Source: Candidatus Cloacimonadota bacterium (GTDB lineage: Bacteria; Cloacimonadota; Cloacimonadia; Cloacimonadales; TCS61). From it: 39,888 nt of DNA. The translations under genes were made by a program, and so were the position numbers. Every line of letters begins with the position of its first letter. The first letter of the stretch is position 1. The stretch spans positions 1 through 39,888 of the forward strand of contig JAGLPW010000137.1 of assembly GCA_023137125.1 (NCBI GenBank), read 5' to 3'. Below are positions 7,175 to 15,622 of this stretch, one piece after another. The notes under the pieces were generated by a model. That model was not told where the DNA came from and did not search any database. It was given only the letters and a program-made list of their open reading frames with translations.

Positions 7175-8554
7175 TTAGGTCATAATTAAATTTATACTTT
7201 CAGCTATATATTGTATTTCTTTATCCTTAATACTCAAAACATCAAAAAAAAGGTTACCTTCACGTAAAATTCCTAATATTGGTTTTTCCAATTCGAGCAG
7301 TTTTTGATGAAGTTTCTTAGAATAGTTTTTATCACCATTATGGATTATTTTCACTGCCAAACTATCTATCTTCAATTGAGGAAGAGTTCCACCACCGCAT
7401 TGAGCTTTACTTGTAATTATTTCTGATCTTACACCAAATTTATCTAATTCAGATTGAAGTTTATCTGCAAGTTTTTGCAGATCCTTTTTCTTACGATTTA
7501 GCATCTCAAATATTGGAACTTTAGTAAGTAGATCTTCATCATTCAAATAAAAACGCATAACAGCAGATAGAGCTGCAATGGTCATTTTGCCAACTCGCAA
7601 AGCTCTCATCATTGGGTCTTTAGCAATCTTTTGAATAAGATCAGACCTTCCAGCAATAATTCCGGCTTGCGGACCACCTAGTAATTTGTCTCCGCTAAAA
7701 GAAACGATATCGCAACCGGCTTGCAGACTGCCTCTCACATCTGGTTCACTCTCTAGTGGTAGTCCTTCTGGTTTTCTAAGTAACCCGGAACCAAGATCAT
7801 AAACAAATAAAAGTTCGTGTTTTTCTGCCAGATCAGAGAGATCAGATAATTCAACTTCCTCTGTAAAACCATCAATAAAATAGTTAGATTTATGAGCTTT
7901 AAATATCAGGGCAGTATCTTTGGAAATTGCTTTCTCATAATCGGATAGTTTCGTGCGGTTAGTTGCGCCCACTTCGATCATTTTACAACCGCTGGCTTTC
8001 ATTATTTCCGGAATGCGGAATGACCCGCCGATCTCGATCAGCTCACCTCGAGAAATTATAACTTCCTTTCCTTCTGCAAAAGTTTTCAAGATCAACATCA
8101 CAGCAGCAGCATTATTGTTAACGACAACTGCGTCTTCCGCTTGTGTCACAAATTTCATCAGTTCAGAAATATGAGAATTACGTTGTCCTCTGCGTCCGGT
8201 ATTCAAATCAAATTCCAGATTTGAATAATTAGAAACTATCGGTTTTAATTCATTCAGAACATGATCTCCCAGAATGGCACGTCCCAGATTTGTATGCAGA
8301 ACTATTCCTGTTCCATTTATCACTTCAATCAAGCTTTTATCACCAACAGATCGAAGTACAATATTTATTTGTAATATGATTTTATCAAGATCTAGCGCTT
8401 TTTCTCCTGCAAGGATATTTGTTCTTATTTCATCCAACACTTTGCGTATCGAGAATGTTACTAAATCAGAGCCATAAAGCCCGATCAATTTCTTAATCTC
8501 GTTATCATTTAGAAGTTTATCAACTCCGGGTATTTTTTGCATTTCTTCATTCAT
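7175..8554 (-). CDS. selA: L-seryl-tRNA(Sec) selenium transferase SelA
   Basis: A PLP enzyme that converts seryl-tRNA(Sec) to selenocysteinyl-tRNA(Sec) using selenophosphate. Its 459 residues match the family length. Visible signatures are VINGTGIVLHTNLGRA at 78-93, NTGRRGQRNSH at 118-128, NNNAAAVML at 146-154, and the PLP lysine Lys290 in SFSGDKLLGGPQAG. The N-terminal helical domain (IPGVDKLL...) that holds the tRNA is complete. A weak AGGA site precedes the ATG at 8552-8554. It converges with the SelB domain-IV gene. No selC, selD or SelB GTPase gene is in the window. Presence of selA implies that the organism makes selenoproteins. Confidence 0.97.
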   Translation of the reverse strand: MNEEMQKIPGVDKLLNDNEIKKLIGLYGSDLVTFSIRKVLDEIRTNILAGEKALDLDKIILQINIVLRSVGDKSLIEVINGTGIVLHTNLGRAILGDHVLNELKPIVSNYSNLEFDLNTGRRGQRNSHISELMKFVTQAEDAVVVNNNAAAVMLILKTFAEGKEVIISRGELIEIGGSFRIPEIMKASGCKMIEVGATNRTKLSDYEKAISKDTALIFKAHKSNYFIDGFTEEVELSDLSDLAEKHELLFVYDLGSGLLRKPEGLPLESEPDVRGSLQAGCDIVSFSGDKLLGGPQAGIIAGRSDLIQKIAKDPMMRALRVGKMTIAALSAVMRFYLNDEDLLTKVPIFEMLNRKKKDLQKLADKLQSELDKFGVRSEIITSKAQCGGGTLPQLKIDSLAVKIIHNGDKNYSKKLHQKLLELEKPILGILREGNLFFDVLSIKDKEIQYIAESINLIMT

Positions 8555-9199
8555 TATTAATTCCTACTCTACGATTTATTGCTTCATTAGTTCAAATAAA
8601 ATATTTAGGTAAAACGTCAATAGAAAATAGATTGATGCAAATAAAACCTCACAGTCAAGCTCAGGAAAGAAGAAGAGAATTTAAATTAGTTAATTTTAAT
8701 TTATCAGTGTTTCTCTGTGTTCATCCGTGGTTATAAAATTTAAATTGATAAAACCGATGTGTTTTGCGTAGAAAAGTAGAAAGAGAAACGTTTGTTTTGC
8801 TCTTCAAAGCCTACATTCGCAAAGCCAAATCTCGTTTTAACTTTATTTGTATAAATGGCACGTCCGAGAGGATTCGAACATCAAATACGCATAGTTTGAA
8901 CATTTAAGAATAATCTTAACATTCATTAATAGAATATGTTTATTTTAATACAAAACTTTAGAAAGATAGTAGAATCACAAATCAATCCCATAACTTCTTT
9001 TCATCGACACCTAAATTATATTTTTGCTAAAAATATAAGTAAAGTAATTGACATGAAATAATATGTAACTCTTTTTCGGAAATGTAGATAAGGAAGTGTT
9101 GAATATTGAACTTTCCTAACACTTCTGTACCTTATTAAAATATCTTGCACTTCTTTTGATCTTCATTGCGATATAACCATTTTACCAAAGGAGTGCTTT
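8555..9199. other. 645-base gene-free stretch with repeat remnants
   Basis: No convincing gene is present. At about 8706-8740 there is a CTCTGTGTTCATCCGTGG segment of the kind of decayed intergenic repeat (CACGGATGAACACAGA on the other strand) that I recall as widespread in bacterial genomes. At 8851-8879 there is a copy of the tRNA-Arg 3' end. An 8-base inverted repeat, GAAGTGTT at 9093-9100 and AACACTTC at 9118-9125, lies in the leader of the beta-helix gene and could be an operator or a 5' UTR hairpin. The region just before 9200 should hold that gene's promoter; AAAGGAG precedes its ATG. Confidence 0.6.
8851..8879 (-). repeat. Copy of tRNA-Arg 3' end (attachment-site-like)
   Basis: Twenty-nine bases match the 3' end of the tRNA-Arg gene at 11128-11156 with a single mismatch (T for C at 8863). 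The match covers the T-arm start, acceptor strand and CCA, plus five bases beyond the CCA. It has the same orientation as the tRNA gene and lies 2277 bases on its 3' side. This is the geometry left when an element integrates into a tRNA 3' end. Confidence 0.75.
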
Positions 9200-10855
9200 A
9201 TGAAGACTATTTATTTTATTTTAGTATTTTTTCTTTTATCAACCTTTCTTTACTCAACCATCATCAACGTTCCTGCCGATCAACCAACGATCCAGGAAGG
9301 AATTAACGTAGCAGTTGATGCTGACACAGTGCTTGTGCAACCTGGAACATATGTAGAGAACATCAACTATAATGGTAAACTCATTACAGTTGCATCACTA
9401 TTCTTAACAACACAAGATACAACCTATATTTCACAAACGGTTATTGATGGTGATAGTATCAATAGTGTTGTGACTTTCGAAAGCGGAGAAAATTCGTCAA
9501 CACTACTAACAGGATTCACCATTACAAACGGCAATGCTTTTGATGGTGGTGGGATTTACTGTAATAACTCCTCTCCTGGTTTAGATAATTTAACTATAGC
9601 AGGTAACTCCGCAGATTATGGCGGTGGGATCAGCTGTGGATATAATTCCAGTCCGAGTTTGGTAAATGTAATCATAGTAGGTAATTATGTAGTAGGTGGT
9701 TTTGCTTCAGGGTATGGCGGAGGTATTTACTGTTCTGGTTCTAATCCAATTTTACAGAATGTTACAATATCAGATAATTCCGCTGAAAGCACTGATTCTT
9801 ATGGTGGATTTGGCGGAGGTATTTCCTGTTCTGGTTCCAATCCAATTCTACAGAATGTAACCATAATAGGTAATTCTGCTATTTCTCGTGGTGGTGGTGG
9901 AATTTCCTGCTGGGATTCCAGTCCGAGTTTAATGAATGTTACAATAACAGGTAATCATGCTCTTAATGGTGGTGGAATTTACTGTGATGATTCTAGCCCG
10001 AGTTTAGAGAATGTGATAATTACAGCTAATTCTGCTAATAATTTCGGTGGTGGGATTCACTGTTTTTCTAATTCCAATCCGATTCTACTAAATGTAACAA
10101 TAACAGGTAATAGTACTCCGGGATATTATTCTGGTGGTGGTGGTATAGCTTGTTTGGATAATTCCAGCCCGAGTTTAACTAATTGTATTATGTGGAATGA
10201 TTCACCTGAAGAGATTTACTTTTATGAATATTATAGTCCTAATACAATTACAATTGCCTATTCAGATATTCAAGGTGGAGAAGCAGGAATTGTAACCAAT
10301 AATAACGGTATTGTAAACTGGTTGGAAGGCAATATAGACGAAAATCCGTTATTTGTGGGAACTGGAGAAAATCCTTATTCTCTTTTGGAAGATTCTCCTT
10401 GCATAGACACCGGTATTCCTGATACTACAGGATTGAATTTGCCACCATATGATATAATTGGTAACCTGCGTATCTGGGATGGAGATGGGAATGGAAGTGC
10501 TATAATTGATATGGGAGCTTATGAATACGGAGCTCCACCTTATGTTGATATAGATGATAATGTAATTATACAAACAACTGAAGTCTTTTTACATCAAAAC
10601 TATCCTAATCCATTCAATCCAATCACAACAATAATTTATTCTCTCAAAAAGAATGCAAGGGTTACACTCATTATCTACAACATCAAAGGACAGAAGGTGA
10701 AGCAGCTTGTCAGTGATCAGTTGTTAGCGGGTAAGCATTCAGTGATCTGGAATGGCAAAGATGATTATGGTAAATCCGTTTCAAGTGGAATCTATTTCTA
10801 TAAATTGAAAACAGGAACTTATGAGAAAACTAAAAGGATGGTTTTATTGAAATAA
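9200..10855 (+). CDS. T9SS-exported right-handed beta-helix protein
   Basis: A 551-residue exported protein. Residues 1-19 are a signal peptide. Residues 22-60 (INVPADQPTIQEGINVAVDA and following) are the usual lead-in to parallel beta-helix proteins. Residues 110-330 contain about eight rungs with GGGI(Y/S)C followed by SSPSL.NVTITGNSA, spaced 24-32 residues. Residues 467-551 form the T9SS sorting domain, from NYPNPFNP to TKRMVLLK. The fold is common in polysaccharide lyases and adhesins, but no catalytic cluster is visible, so surface adhesion or glycan binding is only a guess. The rungs are also similar at DNA level, which would allow copy-number change. It is the only gene within the tRNA-Arg-bounded segment 8851-11156. 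Confidence 0.88.
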   Translation: MKTIYFILVFFLLSTFLYSTIINVPADQPTIQEGINVAVDADTVLVQPGTYVENINYNGKLITVASLFLTTQDTTYISQTVIDGDSINSVVTFESGENSSTLLTGFTITNGNAFDGGGIYCNNSSPGLDNLTIAGNSADYGGGISCGYNSSPSLVNVIIVGNYVVGGFASGYGGGIYCSGSNPILQNVTISDNSAESTDSYGGFGGGISCSGSNPILQNVTIIGNSAISRGGGGISCWDSSPSLMNVTITGNHALNGGGIYCDDSSPSLENVIITANSANNFGGGIHCFSNSNPILLNVTITGNSTPGYYSGGGGIACLDNSSPSLTNCIMWNDSPEEIYFYEYYSPNTITIAYSDIQGGEAGIVTNNNGIVNWLEGNIDENPLFVGTGENPYSLLEDSPCIDTGIPDTTGLNLPPYDIIGNLRIWDGDGNGSAIIDMGAYEYGAPPYVDIDDNVIIQTTEVFLHQNYPNPFNPITTIIYSLKKNARVTLIIYNIKGQKVKQLVSDQLLAGKHSVIWNGKDDYGKSVSSGIYFYKLKTGTYEKTKRMVLLK

Positions 10856-11132
10856 CTAATGGTAATCTGATTTACACAATTACTCTGCAGATTAATCATA
10901 CTTCAGTAATTTAGGACATATATTGATAAAAATAATTGCAATCGATGAAGATAGCTTATTGTAAATAATTATTACACATGTTTTCCCATGTCGTAGTCAG
11001 CTCGGATTGAGGTTATAACAATTTTGACTAATTATCATGCTAAATCACAACTAATATCACAACGTTTCTAAATATATGGTTTTATTTGTAGTGAGCTATT
11101 TGCCATATTAACAAAGGATTATGCGAAATAAA

Positions 11133-11209
11133 TGGCACGCCCGAGAGGATTCGAACCCCTAACCCCCTGATCCGTAGTCAAGTACTCTATCCAATTGAGC
11201 CACGGGCGC
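11133..11209 (-). tRNA. tRNA-Arg, anticodon ACG
   Basis: Seventy-seven bases on the minus strand fold as a full cloverleaf. The acceptor stem begins GCGCCCG, and the anticodon stem CTTGA/TCAGG encloses the loop CTACGGA, giving anticodon ACG for CGU/CGC/CGA codons after inosine modification. The T-loop is TTCGAAT and CCA is encoded. The first acceptor pair is G-U. A near copy of its 3' end lies 2277 bases downstream of its own 3' end. Confidence 0.95.
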
Positions 11210-11355
11210 ACGTATGTGCTAATCCAATTTTTTCACTTTTTATGTCAAGAAATTTAAGACCTCTCATTACTCAATTCAAATGCTCATATAAATTTATATA
11301 TTCTTGACATCCAGAACGACACATTTTTTCTGATTCAGATTTCATGAGGTTGATT

Positions 11356-12336
11356 ATGAAGAAGAAGATATTGATCATAACTACAGGCGGCACAATCGCT
11401 ATGAAGCATAATAGCCCTTTCGGTGTGATCCCAAACGACGAATTTGCTGAGCATTTACGTTCCTTCCCACAATTGGAAGAGATCGCGGTAATTGATGTAT
11501 ATGAATTTTCTAATATTCCAAGTCCCTTTATGGATCCAACCAAAATGCTGGAACTTGCCAAAACAATTGATAAAAAAATTATAGATTATGACGGAGTTGT
11601 AGTAACACATGGAACTGATACGCTGGAAGAAACAGCATATATGTTGGATCTGATCTTAATAACCAATAAACCTGTTATTTTTACTGCTGCTATGCGAAGT
11701 AGCTCAGAACTTGGACTCGATGGTCCCAGGAATATTGTCGGTGCCGTACGTGTTGCAGGAGCAGATCGCTCCTCAAATCGTGGTGTGCTGGTTGTTATGA
11801 ATGATGAGATCGATTCAGCGCGTGATGTTGTGAAGACAGATTCCAGTAAAACTGATGCATTTGTAAGTCCTTCACTTGGTCTTCTGGGGGTAGTTGATCC
11901 TGATAAAATTATATTCTACCGTAAATCTGAAGAACATGAAAAAGTTCTTACTGATTCAATCGAGCCAAACATCGATCTTATAAAATGCTGTAGCGGAATG
12001 GATGGTAGATTTATAGAATCTTCAATCCAAAATGGTGCAAAAGCAATAGTAATAGAAGCATTTGGAAGAGGTAATGTTCCAAAATCAATAATACCATCAC
12101 TAGAGAAAGCTCTGAAAAACGATATCTTAGTTGTACTTGTTTCGCGCACATATACAGGACGTGTTCTTGCAGAATATGGTTATGAAGGAGGAGGATTATT
12201 CCTTCAAAAAAAAGGTCTCTTACTAGGTGGAGATCTAAAAGGACCTAAAATGCGCATTAAATTAATGGCATTATTTGGAAAGTACAATAATGTAACTGAT
12301 GTGAAAAATTATTTATTAAATAATGAGGAAAAATAA
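11356..12336 (+). CDS. ansA: L-asparaginase
   Basis: Hydrolyses asparagine to aspartate and ammonia. The start at 11356 is chosen over 11344 because GAGGT at 11346-11350 is a correctly spaced ribosome binding site. The 326-residue product has the first active-site motif TTGGTIA near residues 9-15 and the second, HGTDT, at 85-89. An AMRSSSELGLDGPRN segment, typical of the family, follows. There is no signal peptide, so it is likely cytoplasmic. Its TAA is followed directly by the ATG of the antiporter gene, so the two are almost certainly co-transcribed. Glutaminase activity or the Asp/Glu-tRNA amidotransferase D-subunit role cannot be excluded from sequence, but the latter's N-terminal domain is missing. 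Confidence 0.93.
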   Translation: MKKKILIITTGGTIAMKHNSPFGVIPNDEFAEHLRSFPQLEEIAVIDVYEFSNIPSPFMDPTKMLELAKTIDKKIIDYDGVVVTHGTDTLEETAYMLDLILITNKPVIFTAAMRSSSELGLDGPRNIVGAVRVAGADRSSNRGVLVVMNDEIDSARDVVKTDSSKTDAFVSPSLGLLGVVDPDKIIFYRKSEEHEKVLTDSIEPNIDLIKCCSGMDGRFIESSIQNGAKAIVIEAFGRGNVPKSIIPSLEKALKNDILVVLVSRTYTGRVLAEYGYEGGGLFLQKKGLLLGGDLKGPKMRIKLMALFGKYNNVTDVKNYLLNNEEK

Positions 12337-13575
12337 ATGTTAAACATTCTGGAAATGATGAAGCAATATTTCGCTCATCACATTATTTTTAGTGCAGGAT
12401 TGCTGCTTATTGTCGGGTACATTTTCGGGCAATTGGCTGAGAAGATTAAGCTTCCAACAATTACAGGATACATCCTTGCAGGTGTAGTGATCGGCAGTTC
12501 AGGATTGAAATTGATCCGGCATGAAAATATGGAGATACTATATATTCTATCTGAGGTCACACTTTCATTTATTGCAGTAATTATCGGTGGTGAATTCTCA
12601 TTCTATAAACTTAAATTATATGGAAAAAAGATCCTCATCCTTACTCTTGCTCAAATGTTCCTAACTTTCTTTCTAGTTTCATTTGGTTTGTTAGCAATTG
12701 GATTCTCTAATTATATTGCTTTTGTTCTTGGTGCTATCTCCGCAGCAACTGCTCCTGCTGCAACGGTGGTAATAGTAGAAAAACTCAAAGCAAGAGGTAA
12801 GTTCGTAGATTATCTTTATGGTATCGTCGCTTTAGACGATGCAGGAACAGTAATTTTATTTTCTATAGCATTCGCCATTTCCGGATCAATGATGGGAGAA
12901 ATTCAAGTTAGCATTTCACATTCTGTTATCCATGCTTTCAAAGAGATCATCATTTCTATCTTTATTGGTGCTATTAGTGGTTTAATAATCCATTTTGTAA
13001 CAATTAAAAAACATAATTTGAATGAGATCAAGATCATCTCATTGGGTATTATATTTATAACGACCTCAATTGCAATTAGTCTGCATTTATCACCGCTTAT
13101 TGCCAATATGACTTTGGGTATGTTGATAATTAATATGAATAAAAAGAACGCCAGAATCCTCTTTTCTTTTCAACCAATGACACCTCCTTTGTATGCGATC
13201 TTTTTTGCAATAGCAGGAGCAGAATTAAATATTGCTGTCTTTACGGATCCAATAATTTTATTAGCTGGATTAGTGTATATATTCATGAGATTTGTGGGAA
13301 AATATTTTGGGATTTTCATAAGCGGAGCTGCATTAAAGATAGAAAAACCAATAAAAACTTATCTTGGATTAAGTTTGCTTCCACAAGCAGGAGTTGCAAT
13401 AGGATTAATGTTATTCGTACAAGCTTCTCCTATTGTTCAACAAGCTTCACTTAAAATCCAGACCGAAATCGCTCAAATGACAAATATTATTTTGATGTCT
13501 GTTTTTGTTAATGAAGTAATCGGACCACCACTTTCTAAATTCGCAATTTTAAAGAACTTGAAAAGGAGAAAATAA
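12337..13575 (+). CDS. CPA2-family cation/proton antiporter
   Basis: A 412-residue membrane protein with about 12 helices of the monovalent cation:proton antiporter-2 type (KefB/NapA-like). Recognisable segments are KLPTITGYILAGVVIGSSGL near 38-57, the ATAPAATVVIVEKLKARGKF region near 145-164, and YGIVALDDAGTVILFS near 160-175, whose acidic pair fits ion transport. It ends soon after the last helix with FAILKNLKRRK and lacks the TrkA-N nucleotide-binding domain of Kef channels. Regulation may come instead from the EIIA-like protein whose ATG overlaps this gene's stop codon by one base. Substrate (Na+ or K+) is not determinable by eye. Confidence 0.9.
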   Translation: MLNILEMMKQYFAHHIIFSAGLLLIVGYIFGQLAEKIKLPTITGYILAGVVIGSSGLKLIRHENMEILYILSEVTLSFIAVIIGGEFSFYKLKLYGKKILILTLAQMFLTFFLVSFGLLAIGFSNYIAFVLGAISAATAPAATVVIVEKLKARGKFVDYLYGIVALDDAGTVILFSIAFAISGSMMGEIQVSISHSVIHAFKEIIISIFIGAISGLIIHFVTIKKHNLNEIKIISLGIIFITTSIAISLHLSPLIANMTLGMLIINMNKKNARILFSFQPMTPPLYAIFFAIAGAELNIAVFTDPIILLAGLVYIFMRFVGKYFGIFISGAALKIEKPIKTYLGLSLLPQAGVAIGLMLFVQASPIVQQASLKIQTEIAQMTNIILMSVFVNEVIGPPLSKFAILKNLKRRK

Positions 13576-14390
13576 TGGAATTTTCAGAAATTGTTAAACT
13601 AGAATGCTGTGAAGTTGATTTCACTGCTAAAAATAAAACTGAAGCATTACACAATATTGGAAAACTACTTAAGCGAAGCAGGGAATTCAGGAATATAGAA
13701 GAAGATGTTATATTCAAAGCTCTCAAAGAAAGAGAAGACATGGGAAGTACTGGTTTCAGTAGAGGAATTGCCATCCCTCATTGCCAATTGGAAGGTATAG
13801 ATCATTTTATTATTGCAATTGCAATTTGCAGAAAGGGCATTCATTTTGATTCACTTGATAAAAAGAAATCCAAAATATTTATTACGATAGTTGGACCAAA
13901 AGGAGACAGAAACTCACATTTGAAATTGTTGGCACAAGTTTCTCAAATATTAAAAGAACCGGGTATTATTGAAGAAATGTTACAATCAACTACAAAGATC
14001 GGTCTTTATGAAGAATTCCTTCGTAAAACAAATGATGAAATTACTTCAATCACTCAAAAAGGAAAAGAAGTGTTGATGCTTCTCACTGTAAAGGATGAGA
14101 GCATTATGCAGGACATCACAGAAGTGTTTGTTGAATATGGAATTCAAAATTCGATAATTCTAGAAACACAAAATATGGAAAATCTACTTTCTACAACTCC
14201 TCTGTTTATGGGATTTTTTAATTTCACTTCTGAGAAAAACCCATTCAGTAAAATTATTCTGGTCAAACTCACAAAAGATCATATTAATGCGTTAATAAAG
14301 GGCTTAGAAGATGCATTTGGCAATTTGGATACTTTCTCAGCACTAAGCATAATCACTCTTGATGTCTTCTTTTCAAAAGGAATTATGTAA
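13575..14390 (+). CDS. PTS EIIA(Fru/Ntr)-like regulator with extra C-terminal domain
   Basis: Residues 1-150 match the fructose/nitrogen-type EIIA domain: TKNKTEALHNIGKLL-like start, REDMGSTGFSRGIAIPHC with the phosphorylatable His69, and HLKLLAQVSQIL near 115-126. Residues 160-271 are a second domain (KEVLMLLTVKDESIMQDITE... to the end) that I do not recognise; its alternating strands and helices resemble a small ferredoxin-like or PII-like fold. Its ATG overlaps the antiporter stop and its own stop overlaps the patB start, so translation is coupled. The likely role is to tie antiporter activity to a phosphorylation or ligand signal. No EI, HPr or sugar permease is present nearby, which argues against sugar transport. 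Confidence 0.85.
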   Translation: MEFSEIVKLECCEVDFTAKNKTEALHNIGKLLKRSREFRNIEEDVIFKALKEREDMGSTGFSRGIAIPHCQLEGIDHFIIAIAICRKGIHFDSLDKKKSKIFITIVGPKGDRNSHLKLLAQVSQILKEPGIIEEMLQSTTKIGLYEEFLRKTNDEITSITQKGKEVLMLLTVKDESIMQDITEVFVEYGIQNSIILETQNMENLLSTTPLFMGFFNFTSEKNPFSKIILVKLTKDHINALIKGLEDAFGNLDTFSALSIITLDVFFSKGIM

Positions 14391-15559
14391 TGAGTATATT
14401 CGATAAGATCATTGATCGTAAGAATACAAAATGTTATAAATGGGATTATAATAAAGAGATATTTGGAAAAGAAGATCTTCTTTCCATGTGGGTTGCCGAT
14501 ATGGATTTCAAGGCTCCAGCTGAGGTTTTGGAAATTCTAAAAAAAAGGGCTGATCATGGCATTTTTGGATATACAGGTCTTACTGATTCTTTCTATGCCT
14601 CAATTGTAAATTGGATGAAGGAAAGATTTAACTGGCAAATCAATAAAGATTGGATTGTAGCAACTCCGGGAATTGTTCCTGCAATAAATTTTGCCATACA
14701 AACCTTTACAGCTAAGAATGAAAAGATTCTGGTTCAAACACCGGTATATTATCCTTTCTTTACATCAATAAAGAATAATGATCGCATACTTGTTGTTTCC
14801 GAGCTGAGATTGATAGATGATCATTACGAAATGGATTTTGCTGATCTGGAAAGAAAACTGGCGGATAGTGTTAAAATGATGATCTTATGTAGTCCGCATA
14901 ATCCTGTAAGCAGAGTATGGAAACTTGATGAATTGCAGCGTGTATCTGAATTGTGTTTAAAATATGATGTGCTTCTTATTTCTGATGAAATTCATTCCGA
15001 TCTAATTTTTAGCAGCAATAAGCAAATTCCAATTCCAACTATTTCTAAGGATATCGCAAATAACTCTCTCACAATGTTTGCTCCCAGTAAAACTTTCAAT
15101 GTAGCAGGATTGTCTTTATCTTATCTGATAATTCCTAATAAAAAAATTAGAGTTAAATTTCAGAAGATGCTGCTTAATTTAGGATTGCATGGTGGGAACG
15201 TATTCGGGATCGAGGCTTTAGAAGCTTCTTATTGCCATGGACAGAAGTGGTTGGAAGAATTGCTGATTTATGTTGAAGATAATTACACTTTTGTACAACA
15301 TTATCTTCAAAATAACATCCCCCAGGTTAAAGCTGTTAAAATGGAAGGGACATATCTTTTATGGCTTGATTGCCGTGAGTTGGGTCTTTCACAAAAAGAG
15401 CTTGTTAGCTTCTTCGTCAACAAAGCCGGTCTAGCCCTCAATGATGGATCTAAATTTGGTAAAGGTGGAAAAGGTTTTATGCGAATGAATCTCGGTTGTT
15501 CAAGGAAATTAATCGAGCAAGCTTTAAGTCAGTTAAAATTAGCTGTTAATAATATTTAA
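14390..15559 (+). CDS. patB: MalY/PatB-type C-S lyase (cystathionine beta-lyase), PLP aminotransferase fold
   Basis: A 389-residue class I/II fold-type I PLP enzyme. Typical PatB features are the start FDKIIDRKNTKCYKWDY, MWVADMDFKAP at 33-43, FGYTG at 59-63, CSPHNPVSRVW at 167-177, SDEIHSDL at 198-205 and the PLP lysine Lys234 in APSKTFNVAG. The enzyme cleaves C-S bonds of cystathionine or cysteine-type substrates to pyruvate, ammonia and a thiol or sulfide. It is the last gene of the asparaginase operon, overlaps the EIIA gene by one base, and is followed by a strong terminator. MalY-like regulatory activity is possible but has no support here. Confidence 0.92.
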   Translation: MSIFDKIIDRKNTKCYKWDYNKEIFGKEDLLSMWVADMDFKAPAEVLEILKKRADHGIFGYTGLTDSFYASIVNWMKERFNWQINKDWIVATPGIVPAINFAIQTFTAKNEKILVQTPVYYPFFTSIKNNDRILVVSELRLIDDHYEMDFADLERKLADSVKMMILCSPHNPVSRVWKLDELQRVSELCLKYDVLLISDEIHSDLIFSSNKQIPIPTISKDIANNSLTMFAPSKTFNVAGLSLSYLIIPNKKIRVKFQKMLLNLGLHGGNVFGIEALEASYCHGQKWLEELLIYVEDNYTFVQHYLQNNIPQVKAVKMEGTYLLWLDCRELGLSQKELVSFFVNKAGLALNDGSKFGKGGKGFMRMNLGCSRKLIEQALSQLKLAVNNI

Positions 15560-15578
15560 CAAGTTATCTATTCAATAA

Positions 15579-15609
15579 AAAAAGGGAACCTCATAAAGGA
15601 TCCCTTTTT
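15579..15609. terminator. Bidirectional intrinsic terminator
   Basis: A nine-base stem AAAAAGGGA/TCCCTTTTT with a 13-base loop, in which CC and GG may pair too, sits between the convergent patB and beta-helix lipoprotein genes. The T-run on each strand comes from the stem ends, so it can stop transcription from both sides. Confidence 0.88.
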
Positions 15610-15622
15610 ATTATTATCTTTA

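Noticed and set aside
9530-10190. Direct repeats as a CRISPR array
   Set aside because: The repeats are coding rungs of a beta-helix, with variable length and no unique spacers; no cas gene is present anywhere in the window.
10856-11132. Integrase or other mobility gene between the beta-helix gene and tRNA-Arg
   Set aside because: The 277 bases contain stops in all frames and no recognisable fragment of a recombinase, so mobility of the segment rests on the att-like repeats alone.
12337-13575. Potassium-efflux KefB assignment for the antiporter
   Set aside because: The TrkA-N/RCK domain that defines Kef systems is absent; only the general CPA2 family can be supported.
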